DNA of 64,000 bases from Dromiciops gliroides (Eukaryota > Chordata > Mammalia > Microbiotheria > Microbiotheriidae): contig NC_057864.1 in NCBI RefSeq assembly GCF_019393635.1, forward strand, positions 88,426,382 through 88,490,381, written 5' to 3'. Within the stretch, counting starts at the first letter, position 1. The number at the start of each line of letters is the position of its first letter. The notes below the pieces were generated by a model, which saw only the letters and a program-made list of their open reading frames with translations, was not told where the DNA came from and searched no databases. Below, piece by piece: positions 45,068 through 56,212 of this stretch. The position numbers and the translations under genes are program-made.

Positions 45068-45140
45068 AGGGAGAGGGAGAGATAGTAGAGGATGAAAGGG
45101 CCCAGCCCATGGGGTCATAAAGAATTGGATACCATTGAAA
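44438..45140 (+). repeat. RTE (BovB-like) LINE 3' end
   Basis: Order matches RTE/BovB: 'ggaaggaaagctatggcaaa', 'actgcagagacatcattttg', 'gtggtgctggagatc', 'agagtcccttggacat', 'actcattggaaaagacctga' and 'ccatggggtcataaagaatt'. 5'-truncated. A SINE is inserted at 44881. Confidence 0.85.
44881..45080 (+). repeat. WSINE1-type SINE with expanded (GA)n tail
   Basis: SINE body to about 45022, then some 55 bp of GA/GGGA repeat, all enclosed by imperfect target duplication agatagtggag (44870-44880) and agatagtagag (45080-45090). Sits in the RTE element. Confidence 0.92.
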
Positions 45141-45189
45141 AACAAATCATTTTTCATAGGAGGAAACTGAGCCCTAAGGATAGCTCAGG

Positions 45190-45390
45190 TTAAGTGATTT
45201 GTCCATTTCTTCTGATATAAAACTGGAACATAATACATACATATATATGCATATATACATGTGACAACCATACATTGTGGATACTCTGAGTGCCAATTTC
45301 AAGAAAACAAAGCATTCTCTTAACAAGTCTCTGCAGATGGAATATCCTTTGTCTTTCCTTGTGTCCCAATGTTTGATTCAATAATTTGGT
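45190..45390. repeat. unidentified repeat, copy A
   Basis: A TA/CA-rich stretch followed by 'gtgacaaccatacattgtgg' and 'tttcaagaaaacaaagcatt'. The same arrangement occurs at 47455-47640. Confidence 0.5.
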
Positions 45391-45557
45391 CACTGAACTT
45401 ACATAACTCTCATTTAAATCAAGGCATTTCTTTTTAAATGGGAATTGAGAGCTTCTAGAACTTCTTTCCAGCTATTAAAAGAGGGGAAAAAAATGGCTGG
45501 ACCTGCAGAGAATAAACAGTAGTGGCTAGAGTACAACCTATAGGCTTTGATTCTAGA

Positions 45558-45940
45558 GCTAGAGTTCTTTACCTGGGATATGTAAATTTTTTTTTTTTTT
45601 AGTATATTTTGACAACAGCTATTTTTCAATATAGTCAGTTGTCTTTGTAATCCTATATGCTTTATCTTAACAATTTAAAAAGTGTATTCTAAGCTATCCA
45701 TAGGTTTCAACAGATTGTCAAAGGGGTTGATGATGCAAAAAAGTTTAAGAACCCTTTTTCTTTTTTTCTTTTTTTTTTTTTTTTGAGGGGCAATTGGGGT
45801 TAAGTGACTTGCCCAGGGTCACACAGCTAGTAAGTGTTAAGTGTCTGAGGTCGGATTTGAACTCAGGTACTTCTGAATCCAGGGCCAGTGCTCTATCCAC
45901 TGCGCCATCTAGCTGCCCCAAGAACCCTTTTTCTAAGGTC
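45558..45940. mobile_element. MITE family 2 copy split by SINE
   Basis: Body 'tttttcaatatagtcagttg' and 'ggtttcaacagattgtcaaa', with the right end (gtttaagaaccc) duplicated by the WSINE1 inserted at 45762. Confidence 0.6.
45762..45919 (-). repeat. WSINE1-type SINE inside MITE
   Basis: Exact 15-bp target duplication aagaaccctttttct at 45747-45761 and 45920-45934. Confidence 0.95.
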
Positions 45941-46219
45941 TATCTTTGTTCCACTGTGTTCCACACTGCCTCCTTCACTCAAGTTGGACCTTCCCTCTTC
46001 CTTCCTCATGACTTTATTCCCTTACATCTCTTCCTGTTATCTCAGTTCATCAGTCCTCTTTAGGATCCATTTACCTCTCTATCTTGAATACTACATTTAA
46101 CCATAAGATCATAGTCATAAAGATTACTGATTAATGTCACATTGTATGTGCTTTTAAAGTTATAATAATAATTAAATAAAATTGGTGTGCTTTCCTATGT
46201 AAAAATAGCCATTTGAATT

Positions 46220-47420
46220 TGTTGTTAAAATTAAAATTCAACATGTCTAAAACAGAACTCATTTTCCCTCTCAAAGCTATCCTTCCTCTATACTTCCTTA
46301 TTTCAGCTGAGGTCACCACCATCCTTTCACATTTGCCCAGGTTCATAGATGTTGAGTCATCCTTGATTCTGCACTCTTCCTTACCTCCACATATCAAGTA
46401 AGTTACCCAAAACTTGTGGAATTCACCCTCACAACATTTCCCCTCTGTCTTCTTCACTCTCCCAAGTCACTGTATCTATTACTTCAGGTTCTCCTAATCA
46501 CTTCTCACCTAAACTATTATAATATTCTCTTCATTGCTTTCCCTACTTCCAGCCTCTTCCTTCTTTAACCTGTTCTCTTCACAGCTGTCAAAATAATCAT
46601 CCTAAGGCACAGATCATATCCTATGACTGCTCATCATTTCTTCAGTGGCTCCCTTTTGCCTCTGTGTTAAAATACAAACTTCTCAGCCTTGCATTGAAAG
46701 CTCTACACGCCCTGGCTTCCGTTTCCCTTCCCAGATATACCATATTCCTTCCATTTAAACATGTTTTGTTAATATTAAGAATAGCAATGGCACTAACCAG
46801 CTTTCATAGGCTTGCAAAGATCTCTACGACTATTGCCTCATTTTATCTTCACAACAACCCTAGGAGATAGAAGCTATTATTATCCCATTTTATAGATGAG
46901 GAAACTGAGAATAAAGTAGCCCAGGTCATACAACTAGTAAATATCTGAGGTTAGATTTGAATTCAGATCTTCCTGACTCCAGGTCAAATGCTCTAGCCAC
47001 TGTTCCACCTAGTTGTCTCTAAATTCCAGATAGATAAGTCCCAATACCTATTCGCTGAATTCAACAAACAATGCTCCATGCCTGTGGTATACTCTCCCCT
47101 GGCCTACACTTCTTTCTATACTTTTCCTGGCCTTAACTTTCTTTAAGGCTGAGCTCAATTGCCACCTGTCACTGAAATCCTTTTTGGATTTCCATTCACC
47201 CACCCAATCTCCTTAGTTGTTAATGCTCTTTCCCTTCTCAAATTACCTTTTAATTACTTTTCTATGTACATTTATCTTCCCACACTTACTTCCAGCCCAG
47301 TAGAAAGTAAGGATTTTAGGAGGAGAGATTATTTACTTTCTCGCTTTCATCTGTGTGTACTCATCACTTAATAGTGCCTTGCATATAGTGGGCACTTAAT
47401 AAATGCTCATTGAAGTTCAC
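46220..47420 (+). repeat. L2 LINE 3' fragment
   Basis: 'tcaacatgtctaaaacagaa', 'ccttcctctatacttcctta', 'aagctctacacgccctggct' and terminal 'gtgccttgcatatagtgggc acttaataaatg'. Interrupted by a MIR at 46775-47030. Confidence 0.8.
46775..47030 (+). repeat. Marsupial MIR inside L2
   Basis: 'cttcacaacaaccctaggag', 'tatagatgaggaaactgaga' and 'tctagccactgttccaccta'. Confidence 0.82.
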
Positions 47421-47454
47421 TAAATTATTTTTGTTTTTATGTATCCCATTTACT

Positions 47455-47459
47455 CCAAA

Positions 47460-47503
<44 letters not shown>

Positions 47504-47640
47504 CAAGCACATGTTGTGAATTTCCTCAGACAGTGTCAGTTTCAAGAAAACAAAGCATCTTTTTCATGAGTCTCTACAAAATGATGATCCTGTGTCAGAC
47601 CATATATCCCAACTTTGGGTACTAAAAATATGGTAGTGGA
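47455..47640. repeat. (TA)20 and unidentified repeat, copy B
   Basis: Pure (TA)20 at 47461-47500, then 'gacaagcacatgttgtgaat' and 'tttcaagaaaacaaagcatc', matching copy A at 45190. Confidence 0.75.
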
Positions 47641-47692
47641 ACATGTGCAAATCAAGAAAACTTTCCAGCTACCTTTAAAAAACAAGCTACCA

Positions 47693-47841
47693 GAGGGCAG
47701 CTAGGTGGCGCAGTGGATAGAATACGAGCCCTAGATTCAGGAGGACCTGAGTTCAAATGTGACCTCTGACACTTGACACTTCCTAGCTGTGTGACCCTGG
47801 ACAAGTCACTTAAACCTCATTGCCCCGCCCAAAAAAAAAAA
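47693..47841 (+). repeat. WSINE1-type SINE
   Basis: Target duplication aagctacca at 47684-47692 and 47842-47850. Confidence 0.95.
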
Positions 47842-48061
47842 AAGCTACCAAATTTAGAAGTATGCATTCCAAATATCTTTTTTCAGAGCTAACTTTATTT
47901 TATTCAAAACCCATGCTTCTCTTCTCCTCATTCCCTCTTCTTATGATTTAAGACTCAGGTGGAAGCAGACAACTTCTAATTCAGGCCACATTTCAAATTA
48001 GCTAAAATGTAATTTCATTTACAAAGTTGTGAAAGGCACAGTCACTGCAACTCTTGTTCCT

Positions 48062-48221
48062 AGGACCAGATTAAAATATAATTGGGAAATATTTTGTAAA
48101 ATAAATAAAAATACAATAAAATTTAGATAATGTTAATATGTTGTTTTCTAAGTCAACATGAGACTGTAGGAGGCATGAAGTACAGTTGAGTGGCCCCTGT
48201 TTGAGTTTGATTGACATCACT
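48062..48221. mobile_element. MITE family 1 copy, one end lost
   Basis: 'gattaaaatataattgggaa atatttt', 'ttgttttctaagtcaacatg' and right end 'gtttgattgacatcactg'. Confidence 0.6.
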
Positions 48222-48329
48222 GATTTGGTGGAAAGAGAATGAGCATCAGCACAAGGCAGAACAAGACCTAGGTTCAGTTAGAAGACCTCATTTCAAATCT
48301 TTTAGTGGTAAGGGTCTGGGAAAGGAAGG

Positions 48330-48460
48330 TTGTTCACCTTAAAGGGAAATGTAGCATTACATATCCTGTAGTTCAGCCTCTTCATTTTACAAATAAGGAA
48401 ACAGGCTCAGAAAGGGTTAAATAATTTGTTCAATGTAATATAAGCTACAATAAGAAACTG
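48330..48460 (+). repeat. MIR-like SINE remnant
   Basis: 'ttcattttacaaataaggaa acaggctcagaaaggg'. Confidence 0.6.
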
Positions 48461-48609
48461 ATTTAGAGCTAGAAGGAAATTCACAACTACATTATTTTTC
48501 ATAATAGAAAATCTACATTATATATGTCATATATGTGTCTTTGTGTATATTCATGTTTGATATATGTATATAATATAATTATGTATCACAAATAAAATAT
48601 TTTTTTTAA

Positions 48610-48740
48610 GTGAGTTCCACAGATGTTAAGTGACCCATCCAGAGTCTCACTTAAGTATGAGAGGAAAGATTTGAATCCAGGTATTCCTAATTCCAAATCC
48701 AATTCTCTAGGTATGCCAAACTGCATCCCAAATCCTCCAC
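48610..48740 (+). repeat. MIR-like SINE remnant
   Basis: 'gatgttaagtgacccatcca' and 'tttgaatccaggtattccta'. Confidence 0.5.
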
Positions 48741-48744
48741 GTTA

Positions 48745-49375
48745 TACAAATGAGAAACTGAAGCCCTTCCCAATGTCAAAGAGGTTGAAAATGGTTGAGC
48801 CAGTGTTCAAACTTAAGAATCTGGAATCCAAGTCCAACGTGCCAAATACTGTGTCCTGCTGTCTCATGGCACCAGGTATAGTATAGAGCCTAACAAAGCC
48901 CTCCTAGAGATGCAATAAGTTGGCAAGCACCTAAAAGAGTGACGAGCAGGTTCTCTTCCACTACTGTCAACAACTGCCTTCTGTATCTGTTGCCATAAGG
49001 AGAATAAAATAAACTAAGACACTGTGCCAAAATTGATTCTTCGAATACACTAGGGATAGGAGCATACCAGGGTTTTGTTTTTGTTTTTGTTTTTATGACT
49101 CAGTAGCTAATAAGGCTGGTGAGAGAAGACTAGTATCTCTGATGTGAGGGTTTATCAACCCCTTTTCAGGGATGCTAATTCACCTTTGGTGTCCACCTTT
49201 CATCCAACTCTTGCCTTTGACTGCATAGCAGCCATACCACAGTATGATTAGCAGATTGGCTAAACCAGGCTGAGGGTAACCAGCTGACTTCAAACTCGTA
49301 GGTGAGTTAGGGTGATGTCTACTCCAAGTTTGTATTCCCCCATCGGAATGGGCAGATGACAAAAGTTGTCCCAAC
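48745..49375. other. unassigned intergenic sequence
   Basis: No confident repeat or gene. A GTTTTT run lies at 49073-49093. Confidence 0.35.
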
Positions 49376-49377
49376 AG

Positions 49378-49522
49378 GAGACAGCTAGGTGGTACAGTGG
49401 ATAAAACACCAGGCCTGGATTCAGGAGTTCAAATCTGGCCTCTGACACTTGACACTAACTAGCTGTGTGATCATGGGCAAATCACTTAACCCTCATTGTC
49501 CCACAAATACAAACAAACAAAC
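49378..49522 (+). repeat. WSINE1-type SINE
   Basis: Copy with a small internal deletion (gattcaggagttcaaatc). Its A/CAAA tail passes directly into the (GAAT)n tract. Confidence 0.9.
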
Positions 49523-49655
49523 GAATGACTGAATGAATGAATAAGTGAATAAATGAATGAATGAATGGATGGATGGATAGATGAGCACATAAACAAATAA
49601 ATAAATAGGCAGGTAAGTAAATAAATAGATAAGTAGATGAATGAATGAATGAATA
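49523..49655. repeat. (GAAT)n-type tetranucleotide tract
   Basis: Imperfect gaat/gata/aaat units growing from the SINE tail. Confidence 0.9.
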
Positions 49656-49719
49656 GTTCTTAGAGCTTGGTAAATTCACGTATTCATTTTCCTATTTTAT
49701 TTTCATATTCTCTTCTTTA

Positions 49720-49815
49720 TTTCCCCAACAGAATGTAAACTCTTTGAGGACAAGGGCTGTTTCTTTTTTGTCTTTGTAGTGCTACCAGTGTTTAAGCACA
49801 TACTAGGTGCATATC
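49720..49815 (+). repeat. L2 LINE 3' terminus
   Basis: 'gaatgtaaactctttgagga caagggctg' and 'cacatactaggtgcat'. Confidence 0.7.
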
Positions 49816-49819
49816 TCTG

Positions 49820-51385
49820 CAGTAGAAACCCTTCCACCATATTATCCCCTCCACCAGCTAGAGGTCATCATGATGCCAGGCAATCCCAGAGGTGTGAAGA
49901 GGGAATTAATCTTTTTCAAGAAGACAGAATTGTGAGTGACTGGAATTATGGAGAATATGAATAGTTTCACCTGTCTGCATTGGGTGAACTAATCTTTTCT
50001 CTAAGACAAGTGGGGAAGTATTAGCCAGGTATGCAAGAGTTCTCTTCTTACACTGTTTACCAATGGATCTTCAGCTCACGAAGAGCTTAAAGGAGGGTGA
50101 AAACTTTATCCAAGATTTCCCTAATAGCCCAGCTTTCCTTGCATTCACTTCCATAACTTGGCAGATCCCGAATGGGACATTGACTCAGACCTCAGACAGG
50201 TTCCTGTCTGCTATGACCCTTTTTTTGTTGTTATTGTATACAATCTGGGGCTCAAATAGCTTATAACCATAAGAATGTCACCAAGCAAGAGCCTCTGAAG
50301 GAACTTCCTCGATCATAAGAATCCCTCAGTGCAACAGGGCCAGTGTAAATTCTGTCATTCCACTGCTACTAAAATAGGAAGAGGCCTAGTTAGCAAGAAG
50401 CTATTGCTTCTGGGACACCAGTTTTGTAGATGTTCCCACCATCCCTAGCAGCAAGTGAAGCCCTGGCATATTCTCACTGAGTGCATTTAATGTGAATTCA
50501 CAATGGTTAGTGGTACAGAGTTCTTAGCTCCTATTAACAATAAAAAACCACGAAGAACAGGCTAACTTTAGCAAAATAATAGATGATTGTAGAGGCATCC
50601 ATGACATTGGCATCATCCTTTCTATCTCTCATACTAAAACTTTGTTAAGTATGCTATGGATATCTTCAGTTGGTTCCATATAAAGAGGTCTACCTAACAA
50701 GTGCTATAGTTCATCTTTTTCCCTTTTCATTTGTATAAGTACCTTCCAACCATTAAGACCATACAATAACTGGGAAGTATCTTCCAATTTGGGTATGTAT
50801 CATATGTGTCTGTGGCTACCAATATATTATAAATGAAATCCCTGCCACCATTTGTTAGTGACATCCATCAATGAAGATCTTCTCATTGTTTAACTTGCCC
50901 TAGGGATATTTTGTCACTTAAAGGAGCTCACAATTAAACAAATACCCCCTCCCCATCTTCACATCTCTGTGACCTTTCATAGTTGATCCACTCTGGTCTT
51001 TAAATAAAAAGTTTTATGAGTTTTCCTTCCTCCTTGTATCTTATTCCTTCCAGTCTGTTGCCCTGTTCTTAATTCAATCTAATAAGCATTCATTGAATGC
51101 TTACTCTTCATAAATAGAAAAAAATCAAGCAGCACCTTTCTAGTGTTGTAGAGAAAACATTAAGTTAAAAATAATACATAAGTAACTCCCATTTGTATGA
51201 TCGTGATTAAGCTGAGGTGGTACTGTCTAGTATTGGTACCTTCCTTTACCTGGTAAACAGGAAAATAAATTATCTTCAAAAGCTTTATATATATAGTTGT
51301 TTAAATGCTGTTATTAAAAGTATCCTAGAATAGATAGGAATTAATCCAGGATTCATCCATTCTGCATAACATTAAGAACACTAGT
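49820..51385. other. unassigned intergenic region
   Basis: About 1.6 kb with no gene. Only an antisense L2-like trace at about 51070-51110. Confidence 0.35.
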
Positions 51386-51389
51386 CTGG

Positions 51390-51540
51390 GAGGCAATAAA
51401 ACAAGTTTTCAAACTGGTTCTACTACCAATTAGCCTCAGATTTCTTGTCTTTAAAATGGGGATAGTGACGTTTGTAATAACCACTTCCCTGGCCTATTGT
51501 GAGAAAGATGTTTTGAAAACCTTAAAGTATTATCATTATT
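51390..51540 (+). repeat. MIR-like SINE remnant
   Basis: 'ttgtctttaaaatggggata' and 'cctattgtgagaaagatgtt'. Confidence 0.55.
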
Positions 51541-51619
51541 ATTAGAATGGAAAAGACAAAAAAAAAACCCTAAACAAACAAACCAGGGGGAAAAAAGGGC
51601 CTGCAATCTGATTTGCACT

Positions 51620-51735
51620 AGACCTACCCTAATTCTGTAAAATGTAAGTTTCTTGAGGGCAAACTCACTATTTTGGTCATCTTGTCTAGAAAGTGCTTTC
51701 ACAGGAGGCAGTTGATAAATACTTGTTGAACTAAA
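51620..51735 (+). repeat. L2 LINE 3' terminus
   Basis: 'tgtaagtttcttgagggcaa' and 'ggcagttgataaatacttgt tgaac'. Confidence 0.65.
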
Positions 51736-51739
51736 AGAT

Positions 51740-52480
51740 GTATTGTGCCCAGACTATAGAAGCTCTTAAATGTTAGGCTATAAAGATGATTTAAGTTACT
51801 GTAGGAGTAATATATGTATTTATGTGTATGACCCTTGTTCATGCATTTGGGAGCATCATTGAGTTCTTACTTTTTAATATTGTACAAAAGACACAAAAAC
51901 AAGAAAAAACATTGTATCTCCAAGATGTCTTTCCTGGACTTTGCTTCAATTTCTCCTAAATTACAAGAATTTGCCTTTGCTGACACCTCAATTGCAGACC
52001 ACATCATTCTGAGAAGGCACTGACCAGAGTATGAACTCCAGTATTATTAAAATAAAAGGGAAGGCAGTTATTTCTCCTTGAATCCAGCCTACAGAGCCCA
52101 GGGGAGAAAAATGTTAATCACACATGATTTTTCCAATAATTATAAAACGCCTTCCTTCTCAATACCTGGACCTTCCAGTAAGCCAGAGGGTGATGTGAGA
52201 AAATATATGTTTAAGGGCTTTTTCCTTAAATCTGTCCATCTGCCAGCGAACACTTGACTTTCTTTGGTTTGGAATACTGGAAAAAATTGTGCTGCCTAAG
52301 TGGCTGAGTCATAGATCAGATCTACATAGTAGAAAGTAGAGTACAAGGCAAAACGTTAGCTAATTCAGGCAAATTCTCCCATTTTCCCTCAGTTGCCAGT
52401 AAGCCCAATTTTATTTGATAAGATTCAGCTGATATTACTAAGTTATTTGCAAGGTTAACATTATGCTCTTTTCCCCTTCA
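51740..52480. other. unassigned intergenic sequence
   Basis: No gene or nameable repeat recognised. Confidence 0.35.
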
Positions 52481-52481
52481 C

Positions 52482-52846
52482 CAGAGGGGTCAAACATGGG
52501 ATGCATGTGGTCCATAATACTCCTGAGAGGGGCCTAAACCAGATTAAAATGTAATCAAGAAAAATTTAACAAAATAAAAACACAATAAAACAGACAATAT
52601 TTAGAAACTAAGTCAATTTGCTGCCTCAAGGGGTCCTTATGTTAGGATCAATGGGTCTTGTTTCTATTGAAGTTTGACACCAGGGGCAGGTAGATAGAGC
52701 ATGGGCCCTGGAGTCAGGAGGACCTAAGTTCAAATCTGGCCTCAGACACTTGACACTTACTAGCTGTGTAACCCTGGGCAAGTCACTTAACTCCAATTGC
52801 CTCATCAAAAAAAAAAAAAGAGAGAGAGAGAAGTTTGACACCACTG
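52482..52846. mobile_element. MITE family 1 copy carrying a SINE
   Basis: Inverted ends cagaggggtcaaac and gtttgacaccactg. Body includes 'cagattaaaatgtaatc'. A WSINE1 at 52683 lies just inside the right end. Confidence 0.7.
52683..52829 (+). repeat. WSINE1-type SINE, head deleted
   Basis: Lacks part of the tRNA-like head (ggggcaggtagatagagcat). Exact 14-bp target duplication gaagtttgacacca at 52669-52682 and 52830-52843. Confidence 0.94.
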
Positions 52847-52899
52847 CCCTATATGACATCTATGTGATCAACTTGCTTTAAATATATTTGTTTGCATGT

Positions 52900-53010
52900 C
52901 AGCTCCTCCATTAGTAAGCTCATTGATGGCCTCTTTTTTTATCCCCATTGCTTAGCACAGTGACTGGCACATAGTAGATGCTTACTAAATGCTTGCTGGT
53001 TGATTGATTA
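52900..53010 (+). repeat. L2 LINE 3' terminus
   Basis: 'gcttagcacagtgactggca catagtagatgcttacta'. Confidence 0.78.
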
Positions 53011-53014
53011 ATTT

Positions 53015-53450
53015 ATTTTCTAATGTGCCCATTTATTTTAAGTTATCAGAACAGCATTTCACAATTTTCTTTGTAAACTTTAAAGAAGATATATGTCTAC
53101 TATTGTTTTCTTTATTGCCCTCATAGAAATCAATTGCTTTGATCTGTAAAGCTATTTATTGAACTATAAGATAACTGGCCAGAAAGGCCCCTAGTTCTAA
53201 ATGAGTCTATGAAAATGAAAATACTAGTTGAAAAATCTTCACTAAGTACAGTTTCCTTGCCTGAAAAACCATCATGCAGATGTTTTAGTGGTTCTTTGAA
53301 TTTCAAAGTGGAACATACTTTTTTTAATATAGACTGAATCAGTACTACTTACCATTCTATCTTGTTTTTAATAGGTAATTGAAGTCAATAAAAATGAAAT
53401 TTCCTATGGGAAATATAGGAAGCTAATTACACCCTGTCCATGTCAATATT
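53015..53450. other. unassigned intergenic sequence
   Basis: No gene or repeat recognised. Confidence 0.35.
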
Positions 53451-53469
53451 TCAAAAAGTATGGCCCAGG

Positions 53470-53623
53470 GGGGTGGCTAGGTGGCGCAGTGGATAAAGCA
53501 CCGGCCCTGGATTCAGGAGTACCTGAGTTCAAATCTGGCCTCAGACACTTGGCACTTACTAGCTGTGTGACCCTGGGCAAGTCACTTAACCCCCATTGCC
53601 CCACAAAAACAAACAAACAAACG
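53470..53623 (+). repeat. WSINE1-type SINE
   Basis: Exact 16-bp target duplication aaaagtatggcccagg at 53454-53469 and 53624-53639. The tail is (CAAA)n. Confidence 0.96.
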
Positions 53624-53680
53624 AAAAGTATGGCCCAGGAAAAAAGAGGAAAATGGTTAAACCCTTTATTTTTAGGTTTA

Positions 53681-53829
53681 TCTTTTTGTTTTTGCAGGGC
53701 AATGAAGGTTAAATGACTTGCCCAGGGTCACACAGCTAGTAAATGTCAAGTGTCTGAGGCAGGATTTGAACTCAGGTCCTCCTGAATGCAGGGCCAGTGC
53801 TTTATCCACTACACCACCTAGCTGCCCCC
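53681..53829 (-). repeat. WSINE1-type SINE
   Basis: Minus-strand copy only about 60 bp from the plus-strand one, so the pair could form an inverted Alu-like hairpin in a transcript. Confidence 0.92.
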
Positions 53830-53834
53830 ATATT

Positions 53835-54805
53835 TGGGGAATATTAAGTAGATTCATAGCTTTGTCTCAACTGTTTTTATGAGCAAGATTAGTCCTATAG
53901 AAGTAGCAATTTACCAACAAAATTCATTCAAGTTGGGTTAATAACACTGGGAGTAGCAACAAACCTTTAGTATGTAAATAAACTCTGAGAAAAAAAATAC
54001 TGTCTTTGTATAAATGCCTTGCAAACAGTAAGCAGTTAATAAATGTCTAATTGAATTGTTGAAATGTGGGGAGTGGGGAGAATCCTGCAAAGGATCTTAA
54101 ATGTCGGGCTATAAAGATGTTTGTAGTTTTAATATTATTGAAGTCCAAATCTCTATTTCACGTCACTTAAGTGGGGATTGAGTTGTATAAGCACTTGCTG
54201 CTGTTGGAAAAATAAAACACATTTATTCTGCTTGGCCTCAGAAAGTGAACTAAGACCAAAAAGTTGCCAAGAAAATATTTCAACTCACTGTAAGGGAAAA
54301 AAACAACCAACTACTCAACAATTATAACAGCCCAAAAATAGACTAGATTTTTGACAATAATGAGTTTAACATGAGAGGAGGCTTTCCAAATAGGGACTAG
54401 GGATGCTGTAAGGGAAATTCATTTCAGGAAGAGGTTAGACTATCTGGGTTCTGCAATCCCGTTTAGTTCTAAGATTCTATGAATATGCTAAAGGAAAATA
54501 GTAAGAAACAAAAGATTACTTTTAGAAGGACAGAAGGAAGGACTAAGAGACTAGAAATAGGTTCATGGGATCTGTGGGGGATGTTACACAGCATTAGCAT
54601 AAGGCATGGATATAGTATGAACCTAAATATATAATCAAAAAGATATATAAAGTGTTGGAAATTGTTAAGTAGAGAAATATTTTAAAGACAAATTCTAAAG
54701 ATACAAGATAAAATCCTCATTTGTATAGTAGTGAGAAATAATGAATATAAAAGGGATTTGGAAAAGTTTTAAAGATGGAACTTTACAAATTTAAGACCTT
54801 TGTCA
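53835..54805. other. unassigned intergenic sequence
   Basis: L2-end-like 'gcagttaataaatgtctaat' near 54030. Otherwise nothing recognised. Confidence 0.35.
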
Positions 54806-54824
54806 TTATTAATAATTACCAATA

Positions 54825-54972
54825 GGGGGCGGCTAGATGGTGCAGTGGATAAGGCACCAGCCCTGGATTCAGGAGTTCCTGAGTTCAAATCCGGCCTCAG
54901 ACACTTGATATTTACTGGCTGTGTGACCCTGGGCAAGTCACTTAACCCCCATTGCCCCGCAAAAAAAAAAAA
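54825..54972 (+). repeat. WSINE1-type SINE, first of a tandem pair
   Basis: Preceded by aataattaccaata (54811-54824). The same 14-mer follows the second element at 55147. Confidence 0.94.
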
Positions 54973-54984
54973 TAACCAATAAAT

Positions 54985-55146
54985 GGGGGCAGGTAGGTGG
55001 TGCAATGGATAAAGCACTGGCCCTGGATTCAGGAGGACCTGAGTTCAAATCCAGCCTCAGACACTTGACACTTACTAGCTGTGTGACCCTGGGCAAGTCA
55101 CTTAACCCTCATTGCCCTGAAAAAAAAAAAAAGAAAAGAAAAAAAG
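54985..55146 (+). repeat. WSINE1-type SINE, second of a tandem pair
   Basis: Separated from the first by a partial copy of the target (aataaccaataaat). Followed by aataattaccaata at 55147-55160. Confidence 0.94.
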
Positions 55147-55214
55147 AATAATTACCAATAGAGAGTACTAATTACCATTAGAGAAACAGAGCATGTTGTT
55201 ATAGTTTTTGAGTG

Positions 55215-55320
55215 AGTTTTAAGTACAGGAAAACCTGGGTCAAATCTTGCCTAGGACATAATAGCTGTATGACCCTAGGAAAATCACTTAACCTCTCACT
55301 GCTCTAGGCAACTCCCTAAG
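55215..55320 (+). repeat. MIR/CORE-SINE remnant
   Basis: 'gacataatagctgtatgacc ctaggaaaatcacttaacc'. Confidence 0.65.
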
Positions 55321-55674
55321 ACTATATGTTTCAGAGGAGATACTGACCTTTCTTGGGCATTTCCCATACCAATGAAACCAAAGGTCCTATCCTATCATTA
55401 CTTTAGGTTTCTTTCTTTCTTTTGATTTTTACTTACAATGTTAAACTTTTTTGGCCAATGGCAACTGTCATTACTACTTTTAATGCTATCAGTTGCTGTT
55501 ATTAATAACTCCAAATTATCAATATCCTACTATAGGGAGATTTGAGGAGGGAGAAATAGATGGAGAAATATGATGGAGGGAGGGAGAAATATGATGTTTA
55601 TATTTCTTACCATTTTCATATTCTCCAAATATTCACCAATATGAAGTGCTGTGGAACTATTGGTCTCCATCACA

Positions 55675-56165
55675 GAAGCACAGAATCATGGAATTTGGGG
55701 TTTGGAAGCGACCTCTGTGGCCTTCCAGTCCAACCTATACTCAGAGAAATACCCTCTATAACAAAGCAGACAAGTAATTGTCCAAGCTCTGCTTGCATAC
55801 CTCTGTGGAGGGGGAACACACCTCCTCTCAAGGCAGTCCATGCACTTTCGGACAGTTCCACGTTTTAGGAAATTTTGTTTTGTTTCATTTTGTATTTTCC
55901 ACCTGAAGTCTAAATTGGTCTCTTTGTACTTTCCACTCCTAGTTCTGCTCACTGAGGCCAAATGGAACCAGTCTAATCACTCATCCACAGGACAACTTTT
56001 CAAATAGTTGAATGCAGATATCATGACCCCCCTGAATCTTTTCACTATCCTAGTTGCCCTCTTTTTGCATGTTCCCCAGTTTATCAAGGCCCTTCTTAAA
56101 CCATGGTGCCTAGAATTGACCATAATACTCCAGATGAGCTCTTACAAGGGCAGAATACAATGGGA
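55675..56165 (-). repeat. L3/CR1 LINE 3' end, antisense
   Basis: Begins with the reverse of the CR1 terminal repeat (agaatcatggaat) and continues 'ccttccagtccaacc', 'cagttccacgttttaggaaa', 'gatatcatgacccccctgaa' and 'ccataatactccagatgagc'. Confidence 0.78.
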
Positions 56166-56212
56166 GTTTGGGAAATTTCAAGGAAAAACTTCTTTATAAT
56201 TAAAGCTTTCCA

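Noticed and set aside
49523-49655. Regular repeats that might suggest a CRISPR-like array
   Set aside because: These are tetranucleotide microsatellites without unique spacers, in a vertebrate genome.
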